Source: DATAXV01 sp036272915
Lineage (GTDB): Bacteria; Chloroflexota; Dormibacteria; Dormibacterales; Dormibacteraceae
DNA: 42,177 nt
Direction: 5' to 3'
NCBI GenBank assembly: GCA_036272915.1
Contig: DATAXV010000115.1
Coordinates: 1 to 42,177 of the forward strand
The translations under genes were made by a program, and so were the position numbers. Positions 14,530-22,515 of this stretch are shown piece by piece (the first letter of the stretch is position 1; the number at the start of each line of letters is the position of its first letter). Under the pieces are notes generated by a model. That model was not told where the DNA came from. It did not search any database and was given only the letters and a program-made list of their open reading frames with translations.

Positions 14530-15486
14530 GTGGGAACGCTTCCCGCGCTTCGCTCGCTGCTGGATCCGGCGGCGCTGGAGGACCACGTGCGCCGTGCCTG
14601 GGGCCTGCCCCGGACCGGCCGGTGCTTCCTCCTGCGCTCGCTGGTGAACGACGTCTACCGGCTGCAGACCGGCGCCGGGGGCGCCGTCCTCAAGGTCTAC
14701 GGCCGGGCTCGGACATCCGACGAAGCCGCCTGGGAGGCGGACCTCGTCGGCCACCTCCGGCGCCAGGGCGTGCCCACGCCGGAGGTCCTGCCCCTCCCCG
14801 GCGGCGGCGCCGTCTCGGTCGTGGCCGCTCCCGAGGGCGAGCGGGCGATGGTGCTGCTCCGGGCCTCCACGGGCCGGAAGCCGGCGCCTCCCTTCGCACC
14901 CGACCTCCGGCGCGCCTACGGGGCGATGGCGGCGCGCTTCCACCTCGCCGCGGCGGGGCTCAGGAGCGCTCACGGCCGGCCCTCGCTGGAGATCGACGCC
15001 ATTCTCGAGCGCACCCTCCCCACCGTCCTCGACGCGCTGCGGTCCCGGCCGCGGGACGGCGACATGGTGGCGGCCCTGGTCGATCGCGTCCGCAACCATC
15101 TGGATTCGCTCGGCCAGCTCGAGCACGGCCTCCTCTGGGGCGACGTCAGCCTGGACAACCTGCACCTCCTCGACGACGGCTCGATCGAGATCCACGACTT
15201 CGACGCCGCCGGCCGGGGGCCGCTGGCGGCGGACCTCTGGGGACCGCGGCTGGGACAGGACTGGCCGTCGTTCCTCGACGGCTACCGCAGCGTCCGGCCG
15301 CTGGAGGGGCGTGAGCTGGAGGCGGTCGATTGGATGGTCGTGCCCCAGGTGGTCGCCAACATGGAGTTCAGGCTGGGCCGGCTGCCCTCATGGAGGGGCG
15401 AGCTCGAGGTGCCGCCCGGGTCCATCGAGGCCGAGCTGGAGACGCTGCGCGGCTGGGCTCGGGAGGTGCTCGGAATCGCCGCCTGA
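14530..15486 (+). CDS. Aminoglycoside phosphotransferase-fold kinase (APH family)
   Basis: 318 residues from GTG 14530, 13 bases after the AKR stop. The APH/choline-kinase fold shows as an N-lobe with V-N-D-V-Y-R-L and a Lys in AVLKVYGRA, the catalytic loop LLWGDVSLDNLHLLDDG (H-x-D replaced by W-G-D, with D and N kept) and the metal-binding IHDFDAAGRGPLAADL. Most family members phosphorylate small metabolites (homoserine, choline, sugars, methylthioribose) and not antibiotics; nothing here points to resistance. The substrate is unknown. A 125-base gap to the convergent VOC gene follows, with no obvious terminator. Confidence 0.85.
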   Translation: MGTLPALRSLLDPAALEDHVRRAWGLPRTGRCFLLRSLVNDVYRLQTGAGGAVLKVYGRARTSDEAAWEADLVGHLRRQGVPTPEVLPLPGGGAVSVVAAPEGERAMVLLRASTGRKPAPPFAPDLRRAYGAMAARFHLAAAGLRSAHGRPSLEIDAILERTLPTVLDALRSRPRDGDMVAALVDRVRNHLDSLGQLEHGLLWGDVSLDNLHLLDDGSIEIHDFDAAGRGPLAADLWGPRLGQDWPSFLDGYRSVRPLEGRELEAVDWMVVPQVVANMEFRLGRLPSWRGELEVPPGSIEAELETLRGWAREVLGIAA

Positions 15487-15611
15487 GACGCCGGGGACGG
15501 TTCCGCGTCCGCGGACCGGCGGCGACGCGTACGCATCGTCAACCCCAGGGGAACCGGCTGCGCGCGTTCGGGGCCGCGGTCGCGGTCGGCCCGTTCCCAC
15601 AGGAGGATCAG

Positions 15612-15998
15612 TCAGCGGTGCATCACCTCCTGGACCGTGCGGGCAAGCAGGCAGAATTCGTTGCCCTCAGGATCGGCGAGGACCACCCAGCTGGCCTCAG
15701 GACCCTGCCCGACGTCGACCTGTCTCGCACCCAGGGCCAGCAGGCGCTCCAGCGCGTCGGAAGCGCTGCATCCGTCGGCGCGCAGATCCAGGTGCAGCCG
15801 GTTCTTCACGCCCTTGGCCTCGGGCACGGCGCACACGTCGATGGTTGGCCACGACCGGTCAGGGGGAGCGATGCTGATGACGTCAGCATCGGCCTCGACC
15901 TCCTCCCACCCGAGGGCGGCGAGCCAGAAGTCCGCGACCACCCGGGGTCGTACGGAGTCGATAACGATGGCGGCGATGCGGCTGGTCACGCTGCGCAT
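15612..15998 (-). CDS. VOC-superfamily (glyoxalase-like) protein
   Basis: 128 residues from ATG 15998 (a GTG at 16013 would add five residues; neither has a strong ribosome binding site). The fold reads as paired beta-alpha-beta-beta-beta modules: IAAIVIDSVRPRVVADFWLAALGWE, a middle NRLHLDLRADG and the closing VLADPEGNEFCLLAR, the standard signature of glyoxalase-like domains. Likely metal ligands are His in LHLDL and Glu in GNEFCLL. Members include lyases, dioxygenases and binding proteins for bleomycin-type drugs; function not determinable here. It is followed on the same strand (upstream in coordinates order: the next gene leftward is convergent) by no partner. Confidence 0.85.
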   Translation of the reverse strand: MRSVTSRIAAIVIDSVRPRVVADFWLAALGWEEVEADADVISIAPPDRSWPTIDVCAVPEAKGVKNRLHLDLRADGCSASDALERLLALGARQVDVGQGPEASWVVLADPEGNEFCLLARTVQEVMHR

Positions 15999-16123
15999 GT
16001 TGGCAGCCCACACCGGAAGTTCCGAGTTGTCAGAGGCACGGGGGTTCAGGCCGCGCCGGATTCAGCTGGCCATGGACCGACGGCCGGGGCTCATCGGGGC
16101 TCCGCCATCCGCCCCGAGCCGCC

Positions 16124-17515
16124 TCAGGCAGGGCCTCTCCGGCGCCGCTCGGGCACCTTGGCGATGATCGGCACGCTGAGCAGGGCGATCACCGCCATCC
16201 CCACGAAGACGCCGCTCATGACCGCGGCCGGATGCGGCGAGCCGTCCAGGAGCAGCGCCGCGATGGAGACGGCGATGATGCCCCCCACCTGCCGGAACAT
16301 GCCCCTGAGCCCGGAGATGGCGGCCACCTGATCGGGCATCAGGTCGATCGCGGCGTTGTTGGACGCTGGTCCCGCTGAGCCGACGCCGAGACCGCAGAGG
16401 AGCGCGGCCAGCCCCAGCCACCCGTATGGGCCGAGCCCCTGCGGCGGCGGGAACGCCATGATGGCGACGCCGACGGCGACGAGGAGGAAGCCGACCACCA
16501 TCGGCGCCCGGTAGCCGGTCCGGCGCATGGCCATCGACGCGACACCGGCGATCATGATCATCCCCACCGCGCGGACGGTGAGCAGCGTCCCCGCCTCCAG
16601 GGCGTTCATCCCGTAGGCGTCCTGAGCGAAGAGCGGCACCAGCTGGAAGACGCCGAGAGCGGAGGCGCCGTACATGAGATTGAGCACGTTGACGATGGCG
16701 AAGGCGCGCCGGCGGAGCAGGCTGGGCGGGATGATCGGGTGGCGCGCATGCTCCTGGCGGACCAGGAAGCCGGCGAGCAGACCCAGACCCACCACCAGCA
16801 GCAGCCAGGGCAGGGCGGCATGGATGCCCTGCTGGCCGAGCTGGTTGATGCCGAGCATGAGCAGGAACAGCCCCGCACTCATCAGCGCCGTCCCGGCCGC
16901 GTCGATGGCGGGGGCGTGGAGCCGCTCGGAGGCGGGCAGGATGACGATCATCAGGATCACCAGCACCACGCCGACGGGCACGTTGAGGAAGAAGATCGCC
17001 CGCCAGGGCAGGTAGGTGATGATGACGCCGCCCAGGGCCGGGCCGAGCAGGGCGCCGAGCGGGAAGACGCTCGAGAAGAGGCCGATGGCGCGGTCGCGAT
17101 CCTTGCCGAACCGATCCGAGACCAGACCCGACGCCGAGGGCATGAACCCCCCGCCGCCGAGGGCCTGGACGAAGCGGAAGCCGATCAGCATGTAGATGTT
17201 GACCGAGAGCCCGCAAAGCAGCGAGGCGGCGGTGAAGGTCACCACGTAGACGAGGAACATGCGCTTGCGGCCGAGGCTGTCGCTGAGCCGTCCGGCGATG
17301 GGCATGGCCACGGTCTGGCCGAGCAGGTAGCCGGTGATCGTCCAGCTGGTCCAGGCCAGCGAGGCGTGGAGGTCGACGGTAAGGGTGTGGAGGGCGGTGG
17401 CGACGATGGTGGAATCGATCGATCCCATCAGCAGCGCGACCGACGCGGTGGCGAACACCACGTAGCGGGAGGTGGCCCTCGTCTCCTTGGCCCGCCCTCC
17501 TATCGCATCGTGCAT
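16124..17515 (-). CDS. MFS drug exporter, DHA2 (EmrB/QacA-like) family
   Basis: 463 residues from ATG 17515, with about 14 membrane segments expected for DHA2. Begins with a short polar leader, then VALLMGSIDSTIVATALHTL (the D-x-T-I-V-N/A motif of the family), TSWTITGYLLGQTVAMPIAGRLSDSLGRKRMF (motif A) and ALGGGGFMPSASGLVSDRF (motif C region). Proton-driven export of lipophilic drugs or metabolites is the expected role. No linked regulator: the nearest genes are a VOC protein downstream and a Pro/Thr-rich protein upstream, separated by 188 bases that hold a hairpin. Confidence 0.92.
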   Translation of the reverse strand: MHDAIGGRAKETRATSRYVVFATASVALLMGSIDSTIVATALHTLTVDLHASLAWTSWTITGYLLGQTVAMPIAGRLSDSLGRKRMFLVYVVTFTAASLLCGLSVNIYMLIGFRFVQALGGGGFMPSASGLVSDRFGKDRDRAIGLFSSVFPLGALLGPALGGVIITYLPWRAIFFLNVPVGVVLVILMIVILPASERLHAPAIDAAGTALMSAGLFLLMLGINQLGQQGIHAALPWLLLVVGLGLLAGFLVRQEHARHPIIPPSLLRRRAFAIVNVLNLMYGASALGVFQLVPLFAQDAYGMNALEAGTLLTVRAVGMIMIAGVASMAMRRTGYRAPMVVGFLLVAVGVAIMAFPPPQGLGPYGWLGLAALLCGLGVGSAGPASNNAAIDLMPDQVAAISGLRGMFRQVGGIIAVSIAALLLDGSPHPAAVMSGVFVGMAVIALLSVPIIAKVPERRRRGPA

Positions 17516-17643
17516 CCCCCTCCCTACGCTACTCCCCCATCCCGGACGAAGCCGGATCGAACGGGTCGTAGAGCCGAGGGCCCGAGCTCGGATCGAGGTC
17601 GGGCGGAGGGACGATTGAGGAAGGTGCAGACCGGGTCGAGCCC

Positions 17644-17666
17644 CGCCGGCCCGTTTGGGACCGGCG
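17644..17666 (-). terminator. Hairpin after the Pro/Thr-rich protein gene
   Basis: Read on the minus strand, CGCCGG-T-CCC, loop AAAC, GGG-CCGGCG: nine paired bases with a single bulged T. It lies 37 bases beyond the stop of the gene at 17703-18308 and 130 bases before the start of the exporter gene. There is no T-run, so a factor-dependent or structural terminator is only a suggestion. The rest of 17516-17702 shows nothing else I can name. Confidence 0.4.
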
Positions 17667-17702
17667 AGCGCTCTTCCACGGCCTGCCTCTACCTTCCGCT
17701 AC

Positions 17703-18308
17703 TCAGGGCCCCCCCGGCCCGTCGGTCCCTCCCCCTCCGGGACCGCCACGGCGCCCCAGTTTGGGCGTCGCTGTTGGAGTGGGTGTCGAAGTCGGTGTTG
17801 GCGTCGGGCTCGGGCTCGCGGTGGGAGCCGGAGTCGGGCTCGGCGAGGGCTTCGGAGTTGCCGGTGCGGGGGAGGCAGTTGCCTCCCCCGGTACCGGACT
17901 CTCCCTCTCCTTTCCCCCGGGCACTGCGGTCGGACCCGTGTTCGGGTTGCCGGCCGCTCCCGTCGGTGTTGAGCTCTTGGGCAGGGTGATCGAATGCGTC
18001 GCGGGGTTCGGCGTCGTGACACATGACGTCTGACAACCCTGGAGAACCTGAACGATGGCGTTGCCCCAGCGGCCCGGATCCAGCGAACCGGTGGCCGCGG
18101 TGGCGACGGCGGCGCCGCCGAAGGTGCCGACCGCGGCGACGGCGGCGGCGAGGACGAGGCGCCGGCCACGCGCGGGGCGCAGGCTGGCCGCGGTGTAGGC
18201 GGCCTGAACGGGACGGGGGCGCGAACCGCGCTCCTGGCCGAGGGTTCGCGTCAGCTCAACCTCAAGCCAGTGCTGGCGTTCTTTGTCGTCGCGCCGCTCC
18301 AACCTCAT
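17703..18308 (-). CDS. Single-pass membrane protein with Pro/Thr/Ser-rich exterior tail
   Basis: 201 residues. Residues 1-45 are charged and would be cytoplasmic (MRLERRDDKERQHWLEVELTR...), followed by one hydrophobic segment (LVLAAAVAAVGTFGGAAVATAA, about 51-72), then a short region with two cysteines (GCQTSC) and a 90-residue tail made mostly of Pro, Thr, Ser and Ala (for example PSPSPTPAPTASPSPTPTPT). Such tails span the cell wall or are glycosylated. The short N-terminus plus one membrane segment is also the layout of anti-sigma factors, and an ECF sigma gene lies 1.3 kb upstream, but no zinc-binding or other anti-sigma motif is visible. No family recognised. Confidence 0.62.
   Translation of the reverse strand: MRLERRDDKERQHWLEVELTRTLGQERGSRPRPVQAAYTAASLRPARGRRLVLAAAVAAVGTFGGAAVATAATGSLDPGRWGNAIVQVLQGCQTSCVTTPNPATHSITLPKSSTPTGAAGNPNTGPTAVPGGKERESPVPGEATASPAPATPKPSPSPTPAPTASPSPTPTPTSTPTPTATPKLGRRGGPGGGGTDGPGGP
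17757..17875. repeat. Low-complexity tract coding the Pro/Thr/Ser tail
   Basis: Imperfect tandem 6-base units (GTCGGN/GTTGGN on the plus strand) that encode alternating Pro with Thr, Ser or Ala on the minus strand. The tract lies inside the gene at 17703-18308 and is prone to length variation by slippage. It has no spacer-repeat periodicity and is not a CRISPR array. Confidence 0.6.
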
Positions 18309-18399
18309 TCGTCAGGGAAACGCGGCGGCGCGGGGAAGTACCCATTTTTTTCCCGAGAGCACGTCACGCGAACTCGGAAATGGCTTTCCCGGATGCGGA

Positions 18400-19494
18400 T
18401 CAGACGGGTGGGACCATCTCCAGCCCCAGCCACCGGGCCAGGCCCTCGATCTCCCCGACCACGGCGGCGGTCATGTCCGGGGTGAAGTCGACGTCCTCAT
18501 GGATGGCCGAGACGCGCAGCACCCCCGCCTTGCGGTCGGCGGTGGCGTCGAGCTTGCCGACCATGCGGTCGCCGAAGAGGATGGGCAGCGCGAAATAGCC
18601 CCAGCGGCGGTTCGCCGCCGGCTTGTACATCTCCAGCTGGTAGTCGAACTCGAAGAGGTCGGTCGTGCGCTTGCGGTCGTGGATGAGGCGGTCGAACGGA
18701 GAGAGGAGCGCAGCCCGGCCGCTGAAGGGGCGGCCGAGCTGGTCGGGGTCCACCCGCCAGGGCCCCCTCACCCCCTCGACCACGGCCGGCTCGCCCGCCT
18801 CGCCCACGTCCATCGGCTCCACCGGGCATTCCGGCCCTCGCGGCCGGGCGATGCCGAGAGCGCTCAGCCGCCGCTGGTTCCGGCGGTCGAGCGCCTCCCC
18901 GGCGGGGATCACCGGGACCTCGGGATAGACTCGCTCGGCCAGGTCCCACAGCCGCTCGCGGCCGACGCGGCCGGTGATCGCGACCTCGCCGCGCAGGACC
19001 ATGAACTCCAGCATCTGCGTGACGTTCCGGTTGTTGGTCCACCCGGTCGACGTCCAGGGCTCGGTGCAGGTGTCGGGCAGGTCCCGCGAGGTCAGCGGGC
19101 CCGAGCTCCGAAGCCGGCCCAGGATGTCCTGGCGGCAGGCGTCGTTGGCGCTCATCCACCGGCGCCGGCGGTTCTGCCAGTCGTCCCGCTCCGGCCACTC
19201 CGCCATGTCGGCGCGGTAGAGGGCCAGGTCCTCGCCGGGCCGGACCATCGCCTGCACCTCGACCAGGCGGCGGTCGGCGAGGGCGGCGGTCAGGTCCGCG
19301 GGCGCGTAGGCCGACCCGAGCCGGCTCCACGCGACCAGGTCGGCATTGGGCGCGATGGCAGCCGTCGGATCGATCTGGAGCAGCGTCAGGCCGCGCACCA
19401 CCTCGAGCAGGTCGGTCGGCCGCGGACGGTCGAGGAGCTGGGCGCGCACCGCGATCCGGCGGGCCTCGGAACGGGTGATCTCGTGGACGGCCAC
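18400..19494 (-). CDS. AlkX/YcaQ-type winged-helix DNA glycosylase (HTH_42)
   Basis: 364 residues from GTG 19494, the first reasonable start in the frame. The fold is the tandem winged-helix HTH_42 family: VRGLTLLQIDPTAAIAPN at about 32-50 holds the Q-hydrophobic-D motif that marks the YcaQ/AlkX branch (AlkZ has Q-x-Q), followed by LVAWSRLG, MVLRGEVAITGRVGRERLWDLAERVYP, and LLSPFDRLIHDRKRT with FDYQLEMYKPAANRRWGYFALPIL near the C-terminus. These enzymes excise bulky alkylated or cross-linked bases. It follows the ECF sigma gene by 84 bases on the same strand. The family is confident; the damage specificity is inferred from the motif. Confidence 0.87.
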   Translation of the reverse strand: MAVHEITRSEARRIAVRAQLLDRPRPTDLLEVVRGLTLLQIDPTAAIAPNADLVAWSRLGSAYAPADLTAALADRRLVEVQAMVRPGEDLALYRADMAEWPERDDWQNRRRRWMSANDACRQDILGRLRSSGPLTSRDLPDTCTEPWTSTGWTNNRNVTQMLEFMVLRGEVAITGRVGRERLWDLAERVYPEVPVIPAGEALDRRNQRRLSALGIARPRGPECPVEPMDVGEAGEPAVVEGVRGPWRVDPDQLGRPFSGRAALLSPFDRLIHDRKRTTDLFEFDYQLEMYKPAANRRWGYFALPILFGDRMVGKLDATADRKAGVLRVSAIHEDVDFTPDMTAAVVGEIEGLARWLGLEMVPPV

Positions 19495-19578
19495 GGCGTC
19501 CAGCCTAATCGACGCCCGGCGCCTCAGCGCGATCCCGGGCCGGACGGGGCCGGGCACGCCACCCGGCGGGGGATGGCC

Positions 19579-20160
19579 TCACGACCCCTCCTGGGAGGTG
19601 TCGAACATGCCCACCTCCTCCTTCTCGCGGCTCTGCAGCCGCCGGGCGAGAAGGCCTCGGGCGGTGGCCAGCCGGGAGGCGATGGTGCGCTCGGGAACGC
19701 CGACGGCGTGAGCGATCTCGCGGTTGCTGAAGCCGTGGAGGTGGCGGAGGACCAGCGCCGCCGACTGCTTCGGCGGGAGGCGGCGCAGCTCCTGCACCAG
19801 CTCCGGGTTGGCCGGCATCTCGGTCGGATCCTCCTCCTTGGGCCGAGCGTGGAGAAGGAGGGAGACCGTCTCCCGGATCCGCTCCCGGCGGCGGTGGGAG
19901 ATGGCGACGTTGACGGCGATCCGGTGCAGCCAGGCCTCGACCGGCGCGTCCTCGCGCCAGCGGGACCACGCCTGGTAGGCGCGCACGTAGGTCTCCTGGG
20001 TGCAGTCCTCCGCCTCGGCACGATTCCGCAGCGTCGCCAGGAGCGTGCGGAACACACGCTGATACGTCGCCTCGTAGAGGCGGTCGAAATCTTCCCGCGA
20101 GCCCGGCTGATAGCGACCGGCTGGCGTTGGTTCCTGCCCAGTGATGGGTGGATCCGCCAT
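19579..20160 (-). CDS. ECF-type RNA polymerase sigma factor
   Basis: 193 residues. Region 2: FDRLYEATYQRVFRTLLA...EAEDCTQETYVRAYQAW (about 25-70) with the D-x-x-Q-E-T-Y/F core; region 4: LRRLPPKQSAALVLRHLHGFSNREIAHAVGVPERTIASRLATARGLL (about 128-175), ending R-L-x-x-A-R-x-L. Length and lack of regions 1 and 3 fit the extracytoplasmic-function group. No Shine-Dalgarno is visible before ATG 20160. No classical anti-sigma gene follows; the next gene is the glycosylase. The signal and regulon are unknown. Confidence 0.92.
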   Translation of the reverse strand: MADPPITGQEPTPAGRYQPGSREDFDRLYEATYQRVFRTLLATLRNRAEAEDCTQETYVRAYQAWSRWREDAPVEAWLHRIAVNVAISHRRRERIRETVSLLLHARPKEEDPTEMPANPELVQELRRLPPKQSAALVLRHLHGFSNREIAHAVGVPERTIASRLATARGLLARRLQSREKEEVGMFDTSQEGS

Positions 20161-20180
20161 CGGCTTGCTATGGTCTCACG

Positions 20181-20798
20181 TTAGCTACGGTCAAGGCCCA
20201 CACGGTAGGCACTCAATGCCAGTGCCTGCTCGATCAGCTCGTACAGCTTGGCGCGGCTGCTCCAGGGCAGCTCCAGGTACGAGTCGGGGCTGGTCGCGGC
20301 CTGCGTGAAGCCGAAGCCGAAGGCTATCTGCTGGATCCTGGCCGAGTCGAGCGGGTCCGAGACCAGGAGCAGGGTCTTGATCCCCCGCGGACGGGCCAGC
20401 GCGGCGACGTTGCGGATGCTCTCGTAGGTGGTGCGGCCGCGGTCCTCCTCCAGGAGCCGGCTCTCGGGAACCCCGCGCCGCTCGAGGTAGGCGCGCCCGA
20501 CGCCGGCCTCGGTGTAGGTGTCGCCCGGCTCCTTGCCGCCGGTGGTGATGATGTACGGCGCCATGCCCTGCGTCCACAGGTAGTAGGCATGCGCGAGCCG
20601 GGCCTCGAGAACCGGCGAGGGCCGTCCGTTGTACTCCGCCGCGCCGAGGACGACGATGGCCTGTGCCGGCTCCATCTCGTCCACGTGCGATTCCGACCAG
20701 ACCACGTAGCCGTTGAAGCCGACGTAGCCGGCGAGCGCGATCATGAGTCCGGCCAGGCAGAGAGGAACGACGCGCAGCATCCGTCGGGCACATACCAT
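20181..20798 (-). CDS. YdcF/SanA-like DUF218 membrane-anchored protein
   Basis: 205 residues. One N-terminal membrane segment (VVPLCLAGLMIALAGYVGFNGYVVW) then the DUF218 domain: QAIVVLGAAEYNGRPSPVLEARLAHAYYLW, YIITTGGKEPGDTYTEAGVGRAYLERRGVP, and LLEEDRGRTTYESIRNVA with the family's E-D-x-S/G-x-x-T-x-E-N-like signature, then LLLVSDPLDSARIQQIAFGFG. Family members (SanA, YdcF, ElyC) act at the envelope in vancomycin resistance or peptidoglycan-related steps with unknown biochemistry. The stop is 20 bases before the sigma-factor start on the same strand. Confidence 0.87.
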   Translation of the reverse strand: MVCARRMLRVVPLCLAGLMIALAGYVGFNGYVVWSESHVDEMEPAQAIVVLGAAEYNGRPSPVLEARLAHAYYLWTQGMAPYIITTGGKEPGDTYTEAGVGRAYLERRGVPESRLLEEDRGRTTYESIRNVAALARPRGIKTLLLVSDPLDSARIQQIAFGFGFTQAATSPDSYLELPWSSRAKLYELIEQALALSAYRVGLDRS

Positions 20799-20858
20799 AC
20801 CCCTCCCGGCGGGCGCAGGACCAGCCGCCCGGCCACCGGTTTCGGTGTCCCGGCCGGT

Positions 20859-21269
20859 TCAGACGACCTCCAGCGGCTCCTGATGCATGGGGCCCCCGTC
20901 CTGATCGGCGACGAAGGCGTTGGCCTCGGCCGCGCGACCCTGCCGGCAGCTGACGATGAGATAGAAGGGGCCGGCCCAGGAGAGCTTGGCATCCGTCTCC
21001 GACGCCCAGGCCGGGTGATCGGGGTGCGTGTGGTAGTAGCCGACGATGCTGAGGCCCTTGTCGTCGACCTCCCGCTGGATGCGGATCTGGTCCCTGGGGT
21101 CCATCAGGTAGCGGTCGCGGGCGCGCTCGACGTTGGTGTTGCGGACCCGCCGGACCTCGGTCACGGTCTCGCCGTCGCCGTTGGCGATCAGGATCCCGCA
21201 GATCTCGTGGGGATAGCCCTCGGCCGCGTGCTCGTGGATGCGCTCCATGGCGTCCTGGCTGATCCTCAT
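20859..21269 (-). CDS. mec: JAMM/MPN+ metalloprotease (Mec-like, M67)
   Basis: 136 residues; ATG 21269 overlaps the cysM stop by four bases (ATGA). The JAMM zinc site is complete: Glu 22 in GYPHEICGIL, His 80 and His 82, Ser 90 and Asp 93 in YYHTHPDHPAWASETD (H-x-H-x7-S-x-x-D). In Mycobacterium tuberculosis the adjacent genes mec, cysO and cysM form a pathway in which CysM adds O-phosphoserine-derived alanine to the thiocarboxylate of CysO and Mec releases cysteine. The linkage here suggests the same reaction, but cysO is absent from the window. Related family members cut other sulfur-carrier fusions. Confidence 0.88.
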   Translation of the reverse strand: MRISQDAMERIHEHAAEGYPHEICGILIANGDGETVTEVRRVRNTNVERARDRYLMDPRDQIRIQREVDDKGLSIVGYYHTHPDHPAWASETDAKLSWAGPFYLIVSCRQGRAAEANAFVADQDGGPMHQEPLEVV

Positions 21270-22198
21270 ACGCTCCGCCTCCTGTACAGACCGGCGGAGA
21301 GATAGCGGTCGCCGGAATCGGGAAACACGGTGACCACGACACCGTGGTCGAGGCCGCTCCGGGCCAGGCGCTCCACCCCCCAGAGGGCGGCGCCGGACGA
21401 GTGGCCGACGAGCATGCCCTCCTCAGCCGCGACCCGCCCCGCCAGCGTGTACGAGGCCTCGGTCGGCGCGCCCCAGACCTCGTCGGCGATGGATTCGTCC
21501 CAGATGCCGGGCACGATCGCCGTGGGCAGGTGCTTGAGGCCCTCCAGGCCGTGGAAGGACTCCTCGGGCTGGATCGCGACCGCGATCAGCGTCGGGTCGT
21601 GCTCCTTGAGCCGGCGCGTGGTGCCGACGAAGGTCCCGGTCGTGCCCAGGCCGGCGACGAAGTGCGTGACCCGGCCCTGGGTCTGGTGCAGGATCTCGAC
21701 CGCCGTCCCCTCGTAGTGGGCGCGCGCGTTGGCGGGGTTGTTGTACTGGTCCGGGTAGAACCAGCGGTCGGGGTCCTCGGCGACCATCTGGCGGCAGAGC
21801 CGGATCGCCCCGTCCGAGCCCTCCATCGGGTCGGAGTAGGTGACCTCCGCGCCGTAGGCGACGATCAGCTGCTTGCGCTCGTCGCTGACGTTGGAGGGCA
21901 TCACCAGCCGCACCTTGTAGCCCTTGGCCGCGCAGACCATCGCGTAGGCGACGCCGGTGTTGCCGGAGGTGGCGTCGATCAGCGTCCGGTCGCGCGTCAG
22001 CAGGCCCCGCCGCTCCGCGTCCTCGACCATGGCCAGCGCCGGGCGGTCCTTGACCGAGCCGCCGGGGTTGAACCACTCCGCCTTGGCGAAGACCTCGAGG
22101 TCGGGGAACTCCTTCTCGAACAGACGGACTCGCAGCAGCGGGGTATTGCCGACCACGTCGGTGATCGATTCGGCGCCGAGGCGCAGGGACATGGACAC
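21266..22198 (-). CDS. cysM: Cysteine synthase, CysM-like (PLP-dependent)
   Basis: 310 residues, fold type II PLP enzyme. Schiff-base Lys 50 lies in WFNPGGSVKDRPAL, the substrate loop TSGNTGVAYA near 78-87, the phosphate-binding GLGTTGTFVGT, and the closing GHSSGAALWG. The stretch GLKHLPTAIVPGIWD differs from the classic CysK version. Donor could be O-phosphoserine or O-acetylserine; a basic residue (Lys in GLKHL) stands about where mycobacterial CysM has the Arg that binds the phosphate, which favours phosphoserine but is not proof. It overlaps the Mec-like gene by four bases, supporting a sulfur-carrier-dependent cysteine pathway. Confidence 0.9.
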   Translation of the reverse strand: MSMSLRLGAESITDVVGNTPLLRVRLFEKEFPDLEVFAKAEWFNPGGSVKDRPALAMVEDAERRGLLTRDRTLIDATSGNTGVAYAMVCAAKGYKVRLVMPSNVSDERKQLIVAYGAEVTYSDPMEGSDGAIRLCRQMVAEDPDRWFYPDQYNNPANARAHYEGTAVEILHQTQGRVTHFVAGLGTTGTFVGTTRRLKEHDPTLIAVAIQPEESFHGLEGLKHLPTAIVPGIWDESIADEVWGAPTEASYTLAGRVAAEEGMLVGHSSGAALWGVERLARSGLDHGVVVTVFPDSGDRYLSAGLYRRRSV

Positions 22199-22250
22199 GT
22201 CTTGGACTTACAACCGGGCGCGCCAGCCGGCTGTTCCCCGACGCACCGAA

Positions 22251-22493
22251 TCAGAAGTACCGATGGATGAGCAGGATGCAGACGACGACGTAGACCACCC
22301 CCAGACCGTAGCCGACGATCGAGCGGCGGAGCACGGTACCGCCCTCGGGCAGCAGGATGTTGAGCACCGCCTTTCCGATCAGCAGGCCGGCGCCGAAGAC
22401 GGCGAAGCTGGGCCGGTGGTTGAGGACGCCATAGATGATGACGCCCCCGAAGAGGGCCACCTCGAACAGCTGCACGATGGTGTAGAGCCCCAT
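22251..22493 (-). CDS. Small three-segment membrane protein
   Basis: 80 residues with three hydrophobic stretches: IVQLFEVALFGGVIIYGVL (about 5-24), FAVFGAGLLIGKAVLNILL (about 30-48) and SIVGYGLGVVYVVVCILLI (about 58-76), ending in HRYF. No cysteines except one near the end, no catalytic motif. It sits between enolase (22 bases downstream of its stop) and cysM (52 bases before it) in a same-strand run and is likely cotranscribed. I recognise no family. Confidence 0.68.
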   Translation of the reverse strand: MGLYTIVQLFEVALFGGVIIYGVLNHRPSFAVFGAGLLIGKAVLNILLPEGGTVLRRSIVGYGLGVVYVVVCILLIHRYF

Positions 22494-22515
22494 GCCACCG
22501 GCCCCGGCCCGTCTC

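Noticed and set aside
14530..15486. Antibiotic resistance kinase
   Set aside because: APH fold only; most members phosphorylate metabolites, the catalytic loop differs from aminoglycoside enzymes, and no resistance or mobile context is present.
17757..17875. Repetitive tract considered as a CRISPR array or VNTR
   Set aside because: Six-base degenerate units encoding Pro-Thr, in frame within a gene; no spacers of constant length.
18283..20184. A 633-residue plus-strand frame across the glycosylase and sigma genes
   Set aside because: Antisense shadow covering two well-recognised minus-strand genes; no ribosome binding site or domain.
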